A DNA stretch of 9,515 nucleotides from Chromatiales bacterium (lineage in GTDB: Bacteria > Pseudomonadota > Gammaproteobacteria > SZUA-152): the NCBI GenBank assembly GCA_026999335.1, contig JALTPW010000654.1, positions 1 to 9,515 on the forward strand. The letters run 5' to 3'. Position 1 is the first letter of the stretch; every line of letters starts with the position of its first letter. The position numbers and the translations under genes are program-made. Shown piece by piece: positions 1-6,248 of the stretch. The notes below the pieces were generated by a model that was not told the DNA's origin, searched no databases, and saw nothing but the letters and a program-made list of their open reading frames with translations.

Positions 1-434
1 ATAACGAGATACTGACCAAGCTGTTGAAAATGGTTCCAGAAAATGCAGGCATGGAGTTACCACCAAAAGTATTTATTGATATGGAAGGCGAATTTATTGA
101 ATTTGTCGAAGGTGAAAAATTAGTCGCACGCTTTCCTAATAAAGAGCGCTATATGAACCCATTCGGTTTTATGCAGGGAGGAATAGTCGTAGCCGCAATC
201 GATAATACTATTTCACCATTGGGTTATATCGTAGCTCCACCCAGTATCACAAAAGAAATAATCACCACCTATAAAATACCAATCAAAAAAAGTGACAGAT
301 TCATTGATGTCATCGGAACAATTTTAGAACAATCAGAAAAACACATCAAGTTAAAAGCCGCAGTAATGAATGAAAAAGGAAAGCTCGTAGCAGTAGGAAT
401 TGCTACTTGTGTATTTGTCAAAGGAAAGAGGTAA
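1..434 (+). CDS. Hotdog-fold thioesterase, PaaI/4HBT-like (5' partial)
   Basis: The reading frame is open from the left edge (first whole codon at base 3) to a TAA at 432-434, so the true start lies outside the window. A TTG at 24 and an ATG at 30 fall inside the continuing frame and need not be starts. About 144 residues are visible. The segment FMQGGIVVAAIDNT is the helix signature of hotdog thioesterases of the PaaI/4HBT type, followed by alternating strands ending in GKLVAVGIATCVFV, typical of the last hotdog strand. Where many PaaI proteins have His before the GG pair this one has Gln, so catalysis cannot be assumed. Members of the family hydrolyse acyl-CoA thioesters in the cytoplasm; the substrate here is unknown. 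It is AT-rich, unlike the genes from 738 on, and is followed after 6 bp by the DUF2164 gene, probably in one transcript. Confidence 0.8.
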   Translation, partial: NEILTKLLKMVPENAGMELPPKVFIDMEGEFIEFVEGEKLVARFPNKERYMNPFGFMQGGIVVAAIDNTISPLGYIVAPPSITKEIITTYKIPIKKSDRFIDVIGTILEQSEKHIKLKAAVMNEKGKLVAVGIATCVFVKGKR

Positions 435-440
435 AAATAA

Positions 441-698
441 GTGCCAATAATAAATTTTTCCAAAGAAGAAAAAGAACAAATGATTCCGCTGATTCAAAAA
501 TATCTGAAGGAAGAGCTGGACTGTGAAGCAGGGAGCTTCGATGCTGAATTTCTATTAGACTTTTTTACCCAGGAAATGGGAGGCTTTATCTACAATAGGG
601 CATTAATCGATGTCCATGCATTATTGAATAGCCGTCTAGAGTCAATGTCTGAATCCATTTACGAGCTAGAAAAGCCAGTGCCTTTTGAAAAAGCTTAG
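441..698 (+). CDS. DUF2164 family protein
   Basis: An 85-residue cytoplasmic protein with no signal peptide or membrane segment. It starts at GTG 441, with an AGAGG-like ribosome site overlapping the end of the upstream thioesterase gene, which supports translational coupling. The core FDAEFLLDFFTQEMGGFIYNR followed by a helix and an ELEKP tail matches what I know of DUF2164, a small family of unknown function usually about 80-90 residues long, so the protein appears full length. Codon use is AT-rich, like the thioesterase and unlike everything downstream. No function is assigned; the pairing with a thioesterase is only a neighbourhood observation. Confidence 0.8.
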   Translation: MPIINFSKEEKEQMIPLIQKYLKEELDCEAGSFDAEFLLDFFTQEMGGFIYNRALIDVHALLNSRLESMSESIYELEKPVPFEKA

Positions 699-737
699 GA
701 ATATATTTCTTTCCATTAATGAAACAATGGAGCCCCC

Positions 738-1346
738 ATGAGCGATACCATCATTGACCTGCTGCGCCACGGTTCACCCGAGGGAGGGCGCGCCTATCGT
801 GGCCACAGCATCGACGATCCGCTGAGTGAGAAGGGCTGGGCGCAGATGTGGGCGGCGGTGGGTGGCGAGTCGACCGAGGATTGCCCGTGGACACGCATCG
901 TCAGTTCGCCGCTGATCCGCTGCCGCGACTTTGCCGAGGCATTGGGTGCACGCCATGGCCTGCCGGTGATGGTGGATGCGCGCTTCCGCGAAGTGGGTTT
1001 CGGTTGCTGGGAAGGGCGCACACCGGAGCAGATTCAACATGACAATCCGGACGAATATGCCGCCTTCTTCCGCGACCCGGTGCATAGCCGGCCGCCCGCT
1101 GCGGAGCCACTGGCGGACTTCGTCGCTCGGGTCGCCAGTGCCTTTGATGATTGTCTGGAAGGGTTTGCCGGGGAGCAGGTGCTGGTGGTGGCCCACGCCG
1201 GAGTGGTTCGCGCCCTGATGGCGCATGTGCTACAGGCCGATCTGGCCTGTGCCTATCGTGTGGTGGTGAACAATGCCTGTTTTACCCGTTTTTGCCAGGG
1301 CGAGCGCGGTCTGCTGCTGGAATTTCACAATTGTCCTGTGTTGTAG
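738..1346 (+). CDS. Histidine phosphatase family protein
   Basis: A 202-residue cytoplasmic protein of the phosphoglycerate-mutase-like (histidine phosphatase) superfamily. The N-terminus carries LLRHG with the phospho-accepting His11 and partner Arg10, then YRGHSIDDPLSEKG, the usual substrate-pocket segment. Arg61 in SSPLIRCRD, the acid Glu85 in FREVGFGCWEG and the second catalytic His153 in VVAHAGVVRALM complete the active site, so it should be active. Family members dephosphorylate small molecules or proteins (for example alpha-ribazole phosphate for CobC). The segment layout resembles CobC-like enzymes, but there is no cobalamin gene in view, so I leave the substrate open. GGAG at 729-732 precedes the ATG. 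This is the first GC-rich gene after the AT-rich block and converges with the diguanylate cyclase gene. Confidence 0.9.
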   Translation: MSDTIIDLLRHGSPEGGRAYRGHSIDDPLSEKGWAQMWAAVGGESTEDCPWTRIVSSPLIRCRDFAEALGARHGLPVMVDARFREVGFGCWEGRTPEQIQHDNPDEYAAFFRDPVHSRPPAAEPLADFVARVASAFDDCLEGFAGEQVLVVAHAGVVRALMAHVLQADLACAYRVVVNNACFTRFCQGERGLLLEFHNCPVL

Positions 1347-1350
1347 ACAT

Positions 1351-1395
1351 CATCGCCCATCAGGGCGCGTTGGCAAAAACGCTCGGTGGGCGATG
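1351..1395. repeat. Nested inverted repeat between convergent genes
   Basis: CATCGCCCA at 1351-1359 is the exact reverse complement of TGGGCGATG at 1387-1395. Inside it GCGTT (1367-1371) pairs with AACGC (1378-1382) around a GGCAAA loop. A competing short hairpin, CGCCC-ATCA-GGGCG, lies at 1354-1367. It sits just after the phosphatase stop and before the end of the minus-strand cyclase gene, the right place for a bidirectional terminator, though only an internal A5 tract is present and not a classic terminal T run. Confidence 0.55.
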
Positions 1396-1446
1396 CCGAC
1401 GGTGCTTGTGATGCCGCTGTGGCAAAAAGCTCGTGCTCAGCGATGC
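1371..1446. repeat. Imperfect direct repeat, two copies 49 bp apart
   Basis: TGGCAAAAA, then GCTCG, a TG and finally GCGATGC occur in the same order at 1371-1396 and 1420-1446, with small length differences between blocks. The second copy runs into the stop end of the minus-strand diguanylate cyclase gene (stop at 1437-1439). The first copy overlaps the nested inverted repeat. On the minus strand each copy reads GAGC or AGC followed by T5, so each could act in termination of the cyclase transcript. Confidence 0.45.
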
Positions 1447-3107
1447 TCAGGAAATTTCGCTGCCGGCACCTGACAAAGCTTTACACGATTGCGTCCGCTG
1501 CGCTTGGCTGCGTAGAGGGCATCGTCGGCGGCGCGGTTGATACCTTCAGCATCACGGAATTGTTCGACACTGGCAATACCGGCACTGAGGGTGACGGAGA
1601 ATTCCTTATCGCCGTGGCGAAAACATAGTTTGGCGAAGCCTTCGCGGATCTGGTTCAGTACCTGTTCGCCTGCCGCCAGATTGCAGCCGGGTAACACCAC
1701 GGCGAATTCCTCGCCGCCGTACCGCCCGATGCCGTCGCTCTGCCGCAGGCGCTGTCGCAACAGACGCGCCAGACTCTTGATGACGCGGTCGCCACAGAGG
1801 TGCCCGTAGCGGTCGTTGATGCGTTTGAAATGGTCGATATCGAGCATGCCGAATACCAGTGGCTCGCCGGCACGGCTGGCACGCGAGGCCTCTGCGGCCA
1901 GTTTTTCCTTGATCTTGGTGTGCTTGAGCAGACCAGTGAGGCTGTCTTGCACCATTAACATGTTGAGGGTGCGTGCACGCTCGGCACGGATACTGACCGA
2001 AGTGACCAGATGGCGATCATCGATGGGCTTGGTGAGAAAATCGTCACCGCCGCTGCGCATGGCGCTGAATTGCTTTTCCATGTCCGTCTCCGAGGAGAGA
2101 AAAACAATGGGTATGCTCAGCCAGTCATCCTGCTGGCGGATCAGCTGTGCCAATTCCAGGCCCGAGCACCGGGGCATGTAAACGTCCATCAGGATCAGCT
2201 CCGGACGCACCTCGGCAAGGGTGGTGAGGATCTCTTCCAGACGGGTCAGGATGGTGGCGTCCATGCCGGCCTGTCGCAGGGTCAGCGCATAGTGCGTAGC
2301 CAGATCCGGGTCGTCTTCCACCACCAGGACACGGTAGGCCTCGTTCGTGTGGCCCTGGGTGACCCGGTCGAGATGATCCACCAGAGGGGCGATATCGACG
2401 GGTTTGACGAAATAGGCATCGCCGCCGGAACGCACCGCCTGCAGGCGTGAGTCAAAGTCGTTGAGGGTGGCGACGAAGATCACCGGCAGATCCTGCCCGT
2501 AGCGGGCCTTGAGTCCACGCACCAGCGCCGTGCCACCCTGTTGGGTGTCATCCAGTTCGGGATTGATAATCAACACCGTCGGGCGTTCTTCGGCGAAGGC
2601 TTCATCGATACCGCTGGCGTCACAGAATGTCCGCACTTGATAATCGAAATGACTGAGCAGTGGCGGGAGCCTGTCGATCATTGCCTGGTCGTTGTCGATG
2701 AGGAAGACCAGGCGCCGTTCCGGCAGTTCGGCAGACACCGCTTCCGGCGAGGAGGACATCGGTGGCGGCGTTGGGTGGCTGTCGAGACTGTTGCAAAGGG
2801 TGTGGATATGTCCGGCCAGTTCGGTGATTTCGTCTTCGCCGGGTGGGTGCTGCACGTTGTTCCATGTTTTTAGCAGATGTTCGGCGTGGCGTGCCCGCTG
2901 ACCAACATCGTCAAAGCCGAAGGTCGGCGCGGAGCCGGCCAGGGTGTGTATACGACGGTGCAGGCTCCTGGCCTGATCGGGGTTCCAGGATTGATCTTGC
3001 ATTGTGCGCCATTGCCGGGCCACGTCGGCCAATTTGTCCGGCAGCTGTTTGGCATAGGCCTCACGCAGGGCCTTGAGGCGGGTCTGGATATCGTCTTCGT
3101 CAGGCAT
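1437..3107 (-). CDS. Hpt-pseudoREC-REC-GGDEF diguanylate cyclase
   Basis: A 556-residue cytoplasmic output protein. Residues about 1-115 form an Hpt helical domain with His54 in HTLAGSA. Residues about 132-250 are a receiver-like domain keeping Asp138, Asp140 and Lys235, but with Asn182 where the phosphoacceptor Asp belongs. Residues about 258-375 are a complete receiver (Asp265/Asp266, phosphoacceptor Asp308, Lys360). Residues about 385-545 are a GGDEF domain with GGEEF at 464-468, metal ligand Asp423 and a preceding RQSD (455-458) at the spacing of the PleD inhibitory site. It should therefore make c-di-GMP and be feedback-inhibited. The two-receiver-GGDEF layout resembles PleD with an added N-terminal Hpt. 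It is last in the phosphorelay operon; its ATG overlaps the upstream receiver gene by 8 bp, indicating translational coupling, and no good independent ribosome site is visible. Confidence 0.93.
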   Translation of the reverse strand: MPDEDDIQTRLKALREAYAKQLPDKLADVARQWRTMQDQSWNPDQARSLHRRIHTLAGSAPTFGFDDVGQRARHAEHLLKTWNNVQHPPGEDEITELAGHIHTLCNSLDSHPTPPPMSSSPEAVSAELPERRLVFLIDNDQAMIDRLPPLLSHFDYQVRTFCDASGIDEAFAEERPTVLIINPELDDTQQGGTALVRGLKARYGQDLPVIFVATLNDFDSRLQAVRSGGDAYFVKPVDIAPLVDHLDRVTQGHTNEAYRVLVVEDDPDLATHYALTLRQAGMDATILTRLEEILTTLAEVRPELILMDVYMPRCSGLELAQLIRQQDDWLSIPIVFLSSETDMEKQFSAMRSGGDDFLTKPIDDRHLVTSVSIRAERARTLNMLMVQDSLTGLLKHTKIKEKLAAEASRASRAGEPLVFGMLDIDHFKRINDRYGHLCGDRVIKSLARLLRQRLRQSDGIGRYGGEEFAVVLPGCNLAAGEQVLNQIREGFAKLCFRHGDKEFSVTLSAGIASVEQFRDAEGINRAADDALYAAKRSGRNRVKLCQVPAAKFPEHR

Positions 3108-3492
3108 GGCACTGCCGCCAGATATCTTTGATCTGCTGGGCCAGGGTCATGGGATCGAAGGGCTTGGCGATGACCTCCATGGCGCCGGCAGTGCGCAGTT
3201 GCGCCACCTCCTGCGGCTGTACTTTGGCGGTCATGAAGATGGCTGGGATATCCACCAGCGCCGGTAGCCGGCGCAGGGCAAGCAGGGTCATGGGGCCGTC
3301 CATGCCCGGCATCATCACGTCGGAGAGGATCAATTGAGGGGCGAATGCCTCGGCGGCCTGCAGGGCCTCTTCGCCGGAACTGCAGATTTTTACCGTGAAT
3401 CCACCCACCGCCTCGAGGGCAACCTGAGCGACGGCCTGGATATCTGCTTCGTCTTCGATGAAGAGAATGCGTTGGAGTTCGTTGCTACTCAT
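3100..3492 (-). CDS. CheY-like single-domain response regulator
   Basis: A 130-residue stand-alone receiver with no output domain. All phosphorylation residues are present: acidic pair Glu13/Asp14, phosphoacceptor Asp58 in LILSDVMMPGMDG, Thr88 in IFMTAK and Lys110 in AKPF. It should shuttle phosphoryl groups from the kinase encoded just upstream to an Hpt partner; both Hpt proteins of the operon are candidates. Its ATG (3490-3492) has an AAGGAAA ribosome site about 7 bases upstream, in the 53-bp gap after the kinase gene. Its stop overlaps the start of the diguanylate cyclase gene by 8 bp. The lack of an output domain fits a phosphorelay intermediate, but a CheY-type protein-binding role is possible too. 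Confidence 0.93.
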   Translation of the reverse strand: MSSNELQRILFIEDEADIQAVAQVALEAVGGFTVKICSSGEEALQAAEAFAPQLILSDVMMPGMDGPMTLLALRRLPALVDIPAIFMTAKVQPQEVAQLRTAGAMEVIAKPFDPMTLAQQIKDIWRQCHA

Positions 3493-3508
3493 GTTGTTTC
3501 CTTTATGC

Positions 3509-3519
3509 TTACCGGGTAA
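3509..3519. repeat. Short palindrome between kinase and receiver genes
   Basis: TTACC-G-GGTAA is a perfect 5-bp-arm palindrome, just upstream (on the minus strand) of the receiver gene ribosome site, in the 53-bp gap after the kinase stop. It is the widest gap inside the operon and could hold a processing or regulatory site. The palindrome is short enough to occur by chance. Confidence 0.2.
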
Positions 3520-3545
3520 ATGGCGATGCCTGCCAATATAGGCCC

Positions 3546-4832
3546 TCAGTCGTTGCGCGATGCGGCATCCACTTCCTTGAGTTCAAGATAAAAAATCGTA
3601 CCGGCACCCGCAGCGGGGGTGAAACCGATTTCGCCACCATGCCGTTCCACAATGGCCTTGCTGATGCACAGGCCGAGACCGGTGCCGCCTGTCTGGCGGG
3701 TGTTGCCGGTATCGCCCTGGACAAATTTCGTGAACAGCCGGGGGCGAAGTTCTTCGGCGATGCCGGGGCCGTGGTCACGGATATCGATGCGAACCCGCCC
3801 TTCGTGGCGCCTGACGTCGATCTCCACGGTGCTGTCGCGGGGCGAGAATTTGCAGGCGTTGGAGAGCAGGTTGCCCAGCACCTGCAATAGGCGATGGTGG
3901 TCGGCGTGCAGCCAAACGTCACCGGGATGCCGGATGATGGTGCATTGCACGGCATGCTTTTTGGCGAGGGCGGCATTTTCAGCGATGGCCTCTTCGATGA
4001 TCGGCATCAGTGTCAGCTTGTCGAAATGGAATTCCATACGTCCCGAACCGAGCTGTTCCATGTCCAGCAGATCATCCACCAGCATCAGCAGGCGTTCACT
4101 ATTGTCATGAGCCAGCTGGATCAGCGCAGCGGATTGCACCGGTAGCTCACCGGCGGCACCTCCCTTGATCAGGCCGAGGGAGCCGCGGATGGCGGTCAGT
4201 GGAGTACGCAATTCATGGCTGATGGTGGCGATGAATTCGTCTTTGAGCCGATCCACCTTGCGGCGCTCGGTAATGTCACGCAGCAGACCGCTGAACAGGC
4301 GTTGACCGTGGAGCTTCATGTCGGTGACGGCCAGCTCGATGGGAAATAGACTGCCGTCACGGCGCTGGGCCTCGACCTCGCTGCGTCGACCCAGCACGCG
4401 GCGCACACCGGTTTCCCGGTGATGGGAAAGATAGCCATCATGCGCACTGTGGTGGGGCTCCGGCATCAGCATGCGGATGTTCTCGCCGATCACCTCATTG
4501 GCGACATAGCCGAACATGGCCTCTGCCGCCGGGTTGAAGTTTTGTATCGTGCCCCTGTCATCGATGATGATCACAGCGTCCACCATGGTGTCGATCAGTG
4601 CCTGTTGTTGGATCTTGCTGGCATCCAGTGCCTCCTCGACGATTTCGCGCCGGCGGTGTTCACGGTGTAGGGCCAGCCCCGCCGCCAGCACAATAAGAGC
4701 GCTGATTACCAGCGCCACGGCGGTACCGGTATGGGCGCCGGACAGGCTGGTGGCACTAACCGCCGAGGCCCAGGGGGCGAATAGCAGAAATAATGCCGGG
4801 CGGGTGATGAGATGGTGGTGGGTTGCGTTCAT
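3546..4832 (-). CDS. Membrane PAS-domain sensor histidine kinase, FixL-like PAS
   Basis: A 428-residue hybrid-free kinase. Residues about 10-27 are hydrophobic and signal-like, and about 37-56 form a clear membrane helix, with almost no periplasmic loop, so sensing should be cytoplasmic. A PAS domain spans about 75-190. Its segment LMPEPHHSAHDGYLSHHRETG closely parallels the FixL heme pocket, with His131 at the proximal heme-ligand position. The FixL motif that supplies distal Arg220 (IGIGR) reads LGRRS here, so gas binding may differ. The kinase core has phosphoacceptor His206 in SHELRTP, an N box with Asn325, DHGPGI (353-358) and GGTGLGLCIS (382-391), so it should be catalytically intact. 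It is second in the minus-strand operon, 12 bp after the Hpt gene, with only a weak ribosome site. Likely partner: the CheY-like protein encoded next. Confidence 0.92.
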   Translation of the reverse strand: MNATHHHLITRPALFLLFAPWASAVSATSLSGAHTGTAVALVISALIVLAAGLALHREHRRREIVEEALDASKIQQQALIDTMVDAVIIIDDRGTIQNFNPAAEAMFGYVANEVIGENIRMLMPEPHHSAHDGYLSHHRETGVRRVLGRRSEVEAQRRDGSLFPIELAVTDMKLHGQRLFSGLLRDITERRKVDRLKDEFIATISHELRTPLTAIRGSLGLIKGGAAGELPVQSAALIQLAHDNSERLLMLVDDLLDMEQLGSGRMEFHFDKLTLMPIIEEAIAENAALAKKHAVQCTIIRHPGDVWLHADHHRLLQVLGNLLSNACKFSPRDSTVEIDVRRHEGRVRIDIRDHGPGIAEELRPRLFTKFVQGDTGNTRQTGGTGLGLCISKAIVERHGGEIGFTPAAGAGTIFYLELKEVDAASRND

Positions 4833-4844
4833 GGGGATGACTGC

Positions 4845-5618
4845 TCAGTCCCGGGCCTGGCGGATAATCTCTGCCACCGCCCCGGCCAGGTTGGGGATCA
4901 TCTCCGGGCCTCGCGGCACTAGCATGTCCGGTTCCAGCGATGGGGCAAAGCTCTGCCGCTGACTGGAACTCACCAGGATAACCTTGATGTGGCGGTTGAT
5001 GCCGTTGGCTGCACGCAGGGCGTAGAGCACACCGATGCCATTCAGGGTACGTGTCTCGGCACCCATGATAAGCAGGTCGAAGCGTTCGTGTAGCAGGCGG
5101 TTCAATGCCACCATGCCATCCTGCTCGACGGCGAGTTGTACCGGCTGCTCCGCCAACGCCCCCTGATAGAGGGCTATCATGGCGGGAGAGTTTTCCACGA
5201 TCAACCCACTCAGCAGGTGTGGCGAGCTGTGGCGCCGAATATCTTCCAGGGCCTGATCGATCTCGGTGTAGTTGGGCCGCTTGTCGTGGGCGATTTCGAT
5301 GCAACGATGGATCAGATCCAGGTAGAGCAGGTAGAGATCGATGCGCTCGGGTGCGGTGGTTTCCCGGGTGGTGGTCAGGCCGTCTTCCAACTGGTGGCAG
5401 ATGGTGCTGATGGCCGGGATGCCATGGGTGCCAGCGCTGCCCTTGAGGCTGTGCACTTCGCGGTAGAGGCGCTGGAAGTGTTCATCGTCGGCATCATTGC
5501 CCAGGGACAGGATGCCATCTTCAATGGTATCGCAACGTTCCGGCAGCTCTTCGAGAAAACTGTCCCGTAGCTGCCGAAGTATCTGCTGTGCCTTGTCGAG
5601 ACTGGTGTTTTTGTTCAT
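4845..5618 (-). CDS. Hpt domain fused to degenerate receiver (pseudoREC)
   Basis: A 257-residue cytoplasmic protein, first in the phosphorelay operon. Residues about 8-125 are an Hpt four-helix domain with phospho-accepting His56 in EVHSLKGSAGTHG. Residues about 136-250 have receiver-like order (GLIVENSPAMI, then FDLLIMGAETRTLNGIGVL, then KVILVSSSQ) but the active site is lost: the acidic pair is Glu142/Asn143, the phosphoacceptor position is Gly186 and the conserved Lys is replaced near Arg236. The receiver part therefore cannot be phosphorylated in the usual way and probably serves dimerisation or docking. The Hpt half is expected to relay phosphate between the CheY-like receiver and the cyclase. 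No strong ribosome site precedes the ATG at 5616-5618, so the start is the best but not certain choice. Confidence 0.88.
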   Translation of the reverse strand: MNKNTSLDKAQQILRQLRDSFLEELPERCDTIEDGILSLGNDADDEHFQRLYREVHSLKGSAGTHGIPAISTICHQLEDGLTTTRETTAPERIDLYLLYLDLIHRCIEIAHDKRPNYTEIDQALEDIRRHSSPHLLSGLIVENSPAMIALYQGALAEQPVQLAVEQDGMVALNRLLHERFDLLIMGAETRTLNGIGVLYALRAANGINRHIKVILVSSSQRQSFAPSLEPDMLVPRGPEMIPNLAGAVAEIIRQARD

Positions 5619-5715
5619 TCTTGTCGAGTCACCGGCTGGATGTAGATGGGGCAGAAACCTATCGGTCTGATTTTCTGCTGGCTTTAGCGGGATCGACAGA
5701 GGAGAAACAAAGGAA
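5619..5715. promoter_or_regulatory. Divergent promoter region with 7-bp dyad
   Basis: These 97 bp separate the start of the phosphorelay operon (minus) from the cytochrome c gene (plus) and must hold promoters for both. GCAGAAA at 5651-5657 is repeated inverted as TTTCTGC at 5672-5678, with a 14-bp centre, giving a 28-bp dyad of operator size. I see no convincing -35/-10 pair in either direction, so the site is inferred from gene arrangement and the dyad only. Confidence 0.35.
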
Positions 5716-6165
5716 ATGCGCAGAATGATTTCAGTACTGTTACTAGCCCTGGTTCTGACGGGCTGTCAGGGAGAAGAGGGAGGCGCTGGCGGACTGCCGC
5801 TGTCTGAGAGCATGAAGCGCAATGCCGATCCGGCCCTGCTGGCCCAGGGGGAACGGATCTACCGACAGCATTGTGCGGGCTGTCACGCCGCCGATGCTAG
5901 CGGCGCCCCCAACTGGCGCCAGCGCGATACCGAGGGGTTTTTTCCACCGCCACCACTGAATGGCACCGGCCATGCCTGGCATCATTCCACCGCGGTGCTG
6001 ACAGATCTCATCCGTAACGGCAGCCCGGGCGGCAAGGGCCGTATGCCGGCCTGGGCGGACAAGCTCTCGGCGCAGGAGATCACGGCGGTGATTGTCTGGT
6101 TCCAGTCTCTGTGGTCGCAGCAGGTCTATGACGCCTGGTTTGAAATACAACAACGCGGCCGCTGA
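5716..6165 (+). CDS. Lipoprotein c-type cytochrome (monoheme)
   Basis: A 149-residue secreted protein. MRRMISVLLLALVLTGC is a lipoprotein signal peptide with lipobox LTGC and acylated Cys17, so the mature protein should be anchored to a membrane facing the periplasm. One heme c site, CAGCH (Cys53, Cys56, His57), is preceded by the class I helix GERIYRQH. Met110 in GKGRMPAW is the likely sixth ligand, and the C-terminal helix EITAVIVWFQSLW completes a class I cytochrome fold. It would carry electrons in the periplasm; the partner enzyme is not visible. GGAG at 5701-5704 and AAAGGAA next to the ATG serve as ribosome site. An ATG three codons later (5725) is a possible alternative start, but the first keeps the arginines of the signal peptide. 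It is divergent from the phosphorelay operon and followed by the DUF302 gene. Confidence 0.9.
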   Translation: MRRMISVLLLALVLTGCQGEEGGAGGLPLSESMKRNADPALLAQGERIYRQHCAGCHAADASGAPNWRQRDTEGFFPPPPLNGTGHAWHHSTAVLTDLIRNGSPGGKGRMPAWADKLSAQEITAVIVWFQSLWSQQVYDAWFEIQQRGR

Positions 6166-6248
6166 AAAAACCACGTACTTGAATACTGCGCCAATATGTA
6201 CAATATTAGACTTTTCTAATTGATTGCCATTCTCCAAGGAGACAGACC
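6166..6248 (+). promoter_or_regulatory. AT-rich leader of the DUF302 gene with small dyad and strong RBS
   Basis: This 83-bp gap is distinctly AT-rich. It contains AATAT-GTACA-ATATT (6193-6207), an inverted repeat that overlaps a -10-like TACAAT (6199-6204). The nearest -35-like TTGAAT (6179-6184) is only 14 bp away, too close for a good sigma70 promoter, so the promoter call is weak. AAGGAG at 6236-6241, 7 bases before the ATG, is a strong ribosome site. The DUF302 gene may have its own control besides read-through from the cytochrome gene. Confidence 0.35.

Noticed and set aside
774..1226. 150-residue minus-strand open frame opposite the phosphatase gene
   Set aside because: It lies wholly inside a gene with an intact catalytic signature and looks like no protein; it is a by-product of high GC.
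738..1346. Naming the histidine phosphatase cobC
   Set aside because: The motif layout is compatible, but no cobalamin genes are near and the family is broad in substrate.
2010..2450. Plus-strand open frame of 146 residues inside the cyclase gene
   Set aside because: It is the antisense of the two receiver domains and has no recognisable motif or ribosome site of note.
3509..3976. Minus-strand frame of 155 residues overlapping the kinase gene
   Set aside because: It is a frame-shifted reading of the kinase ATPase domain; the kinase frame holds all the conserved boxes.
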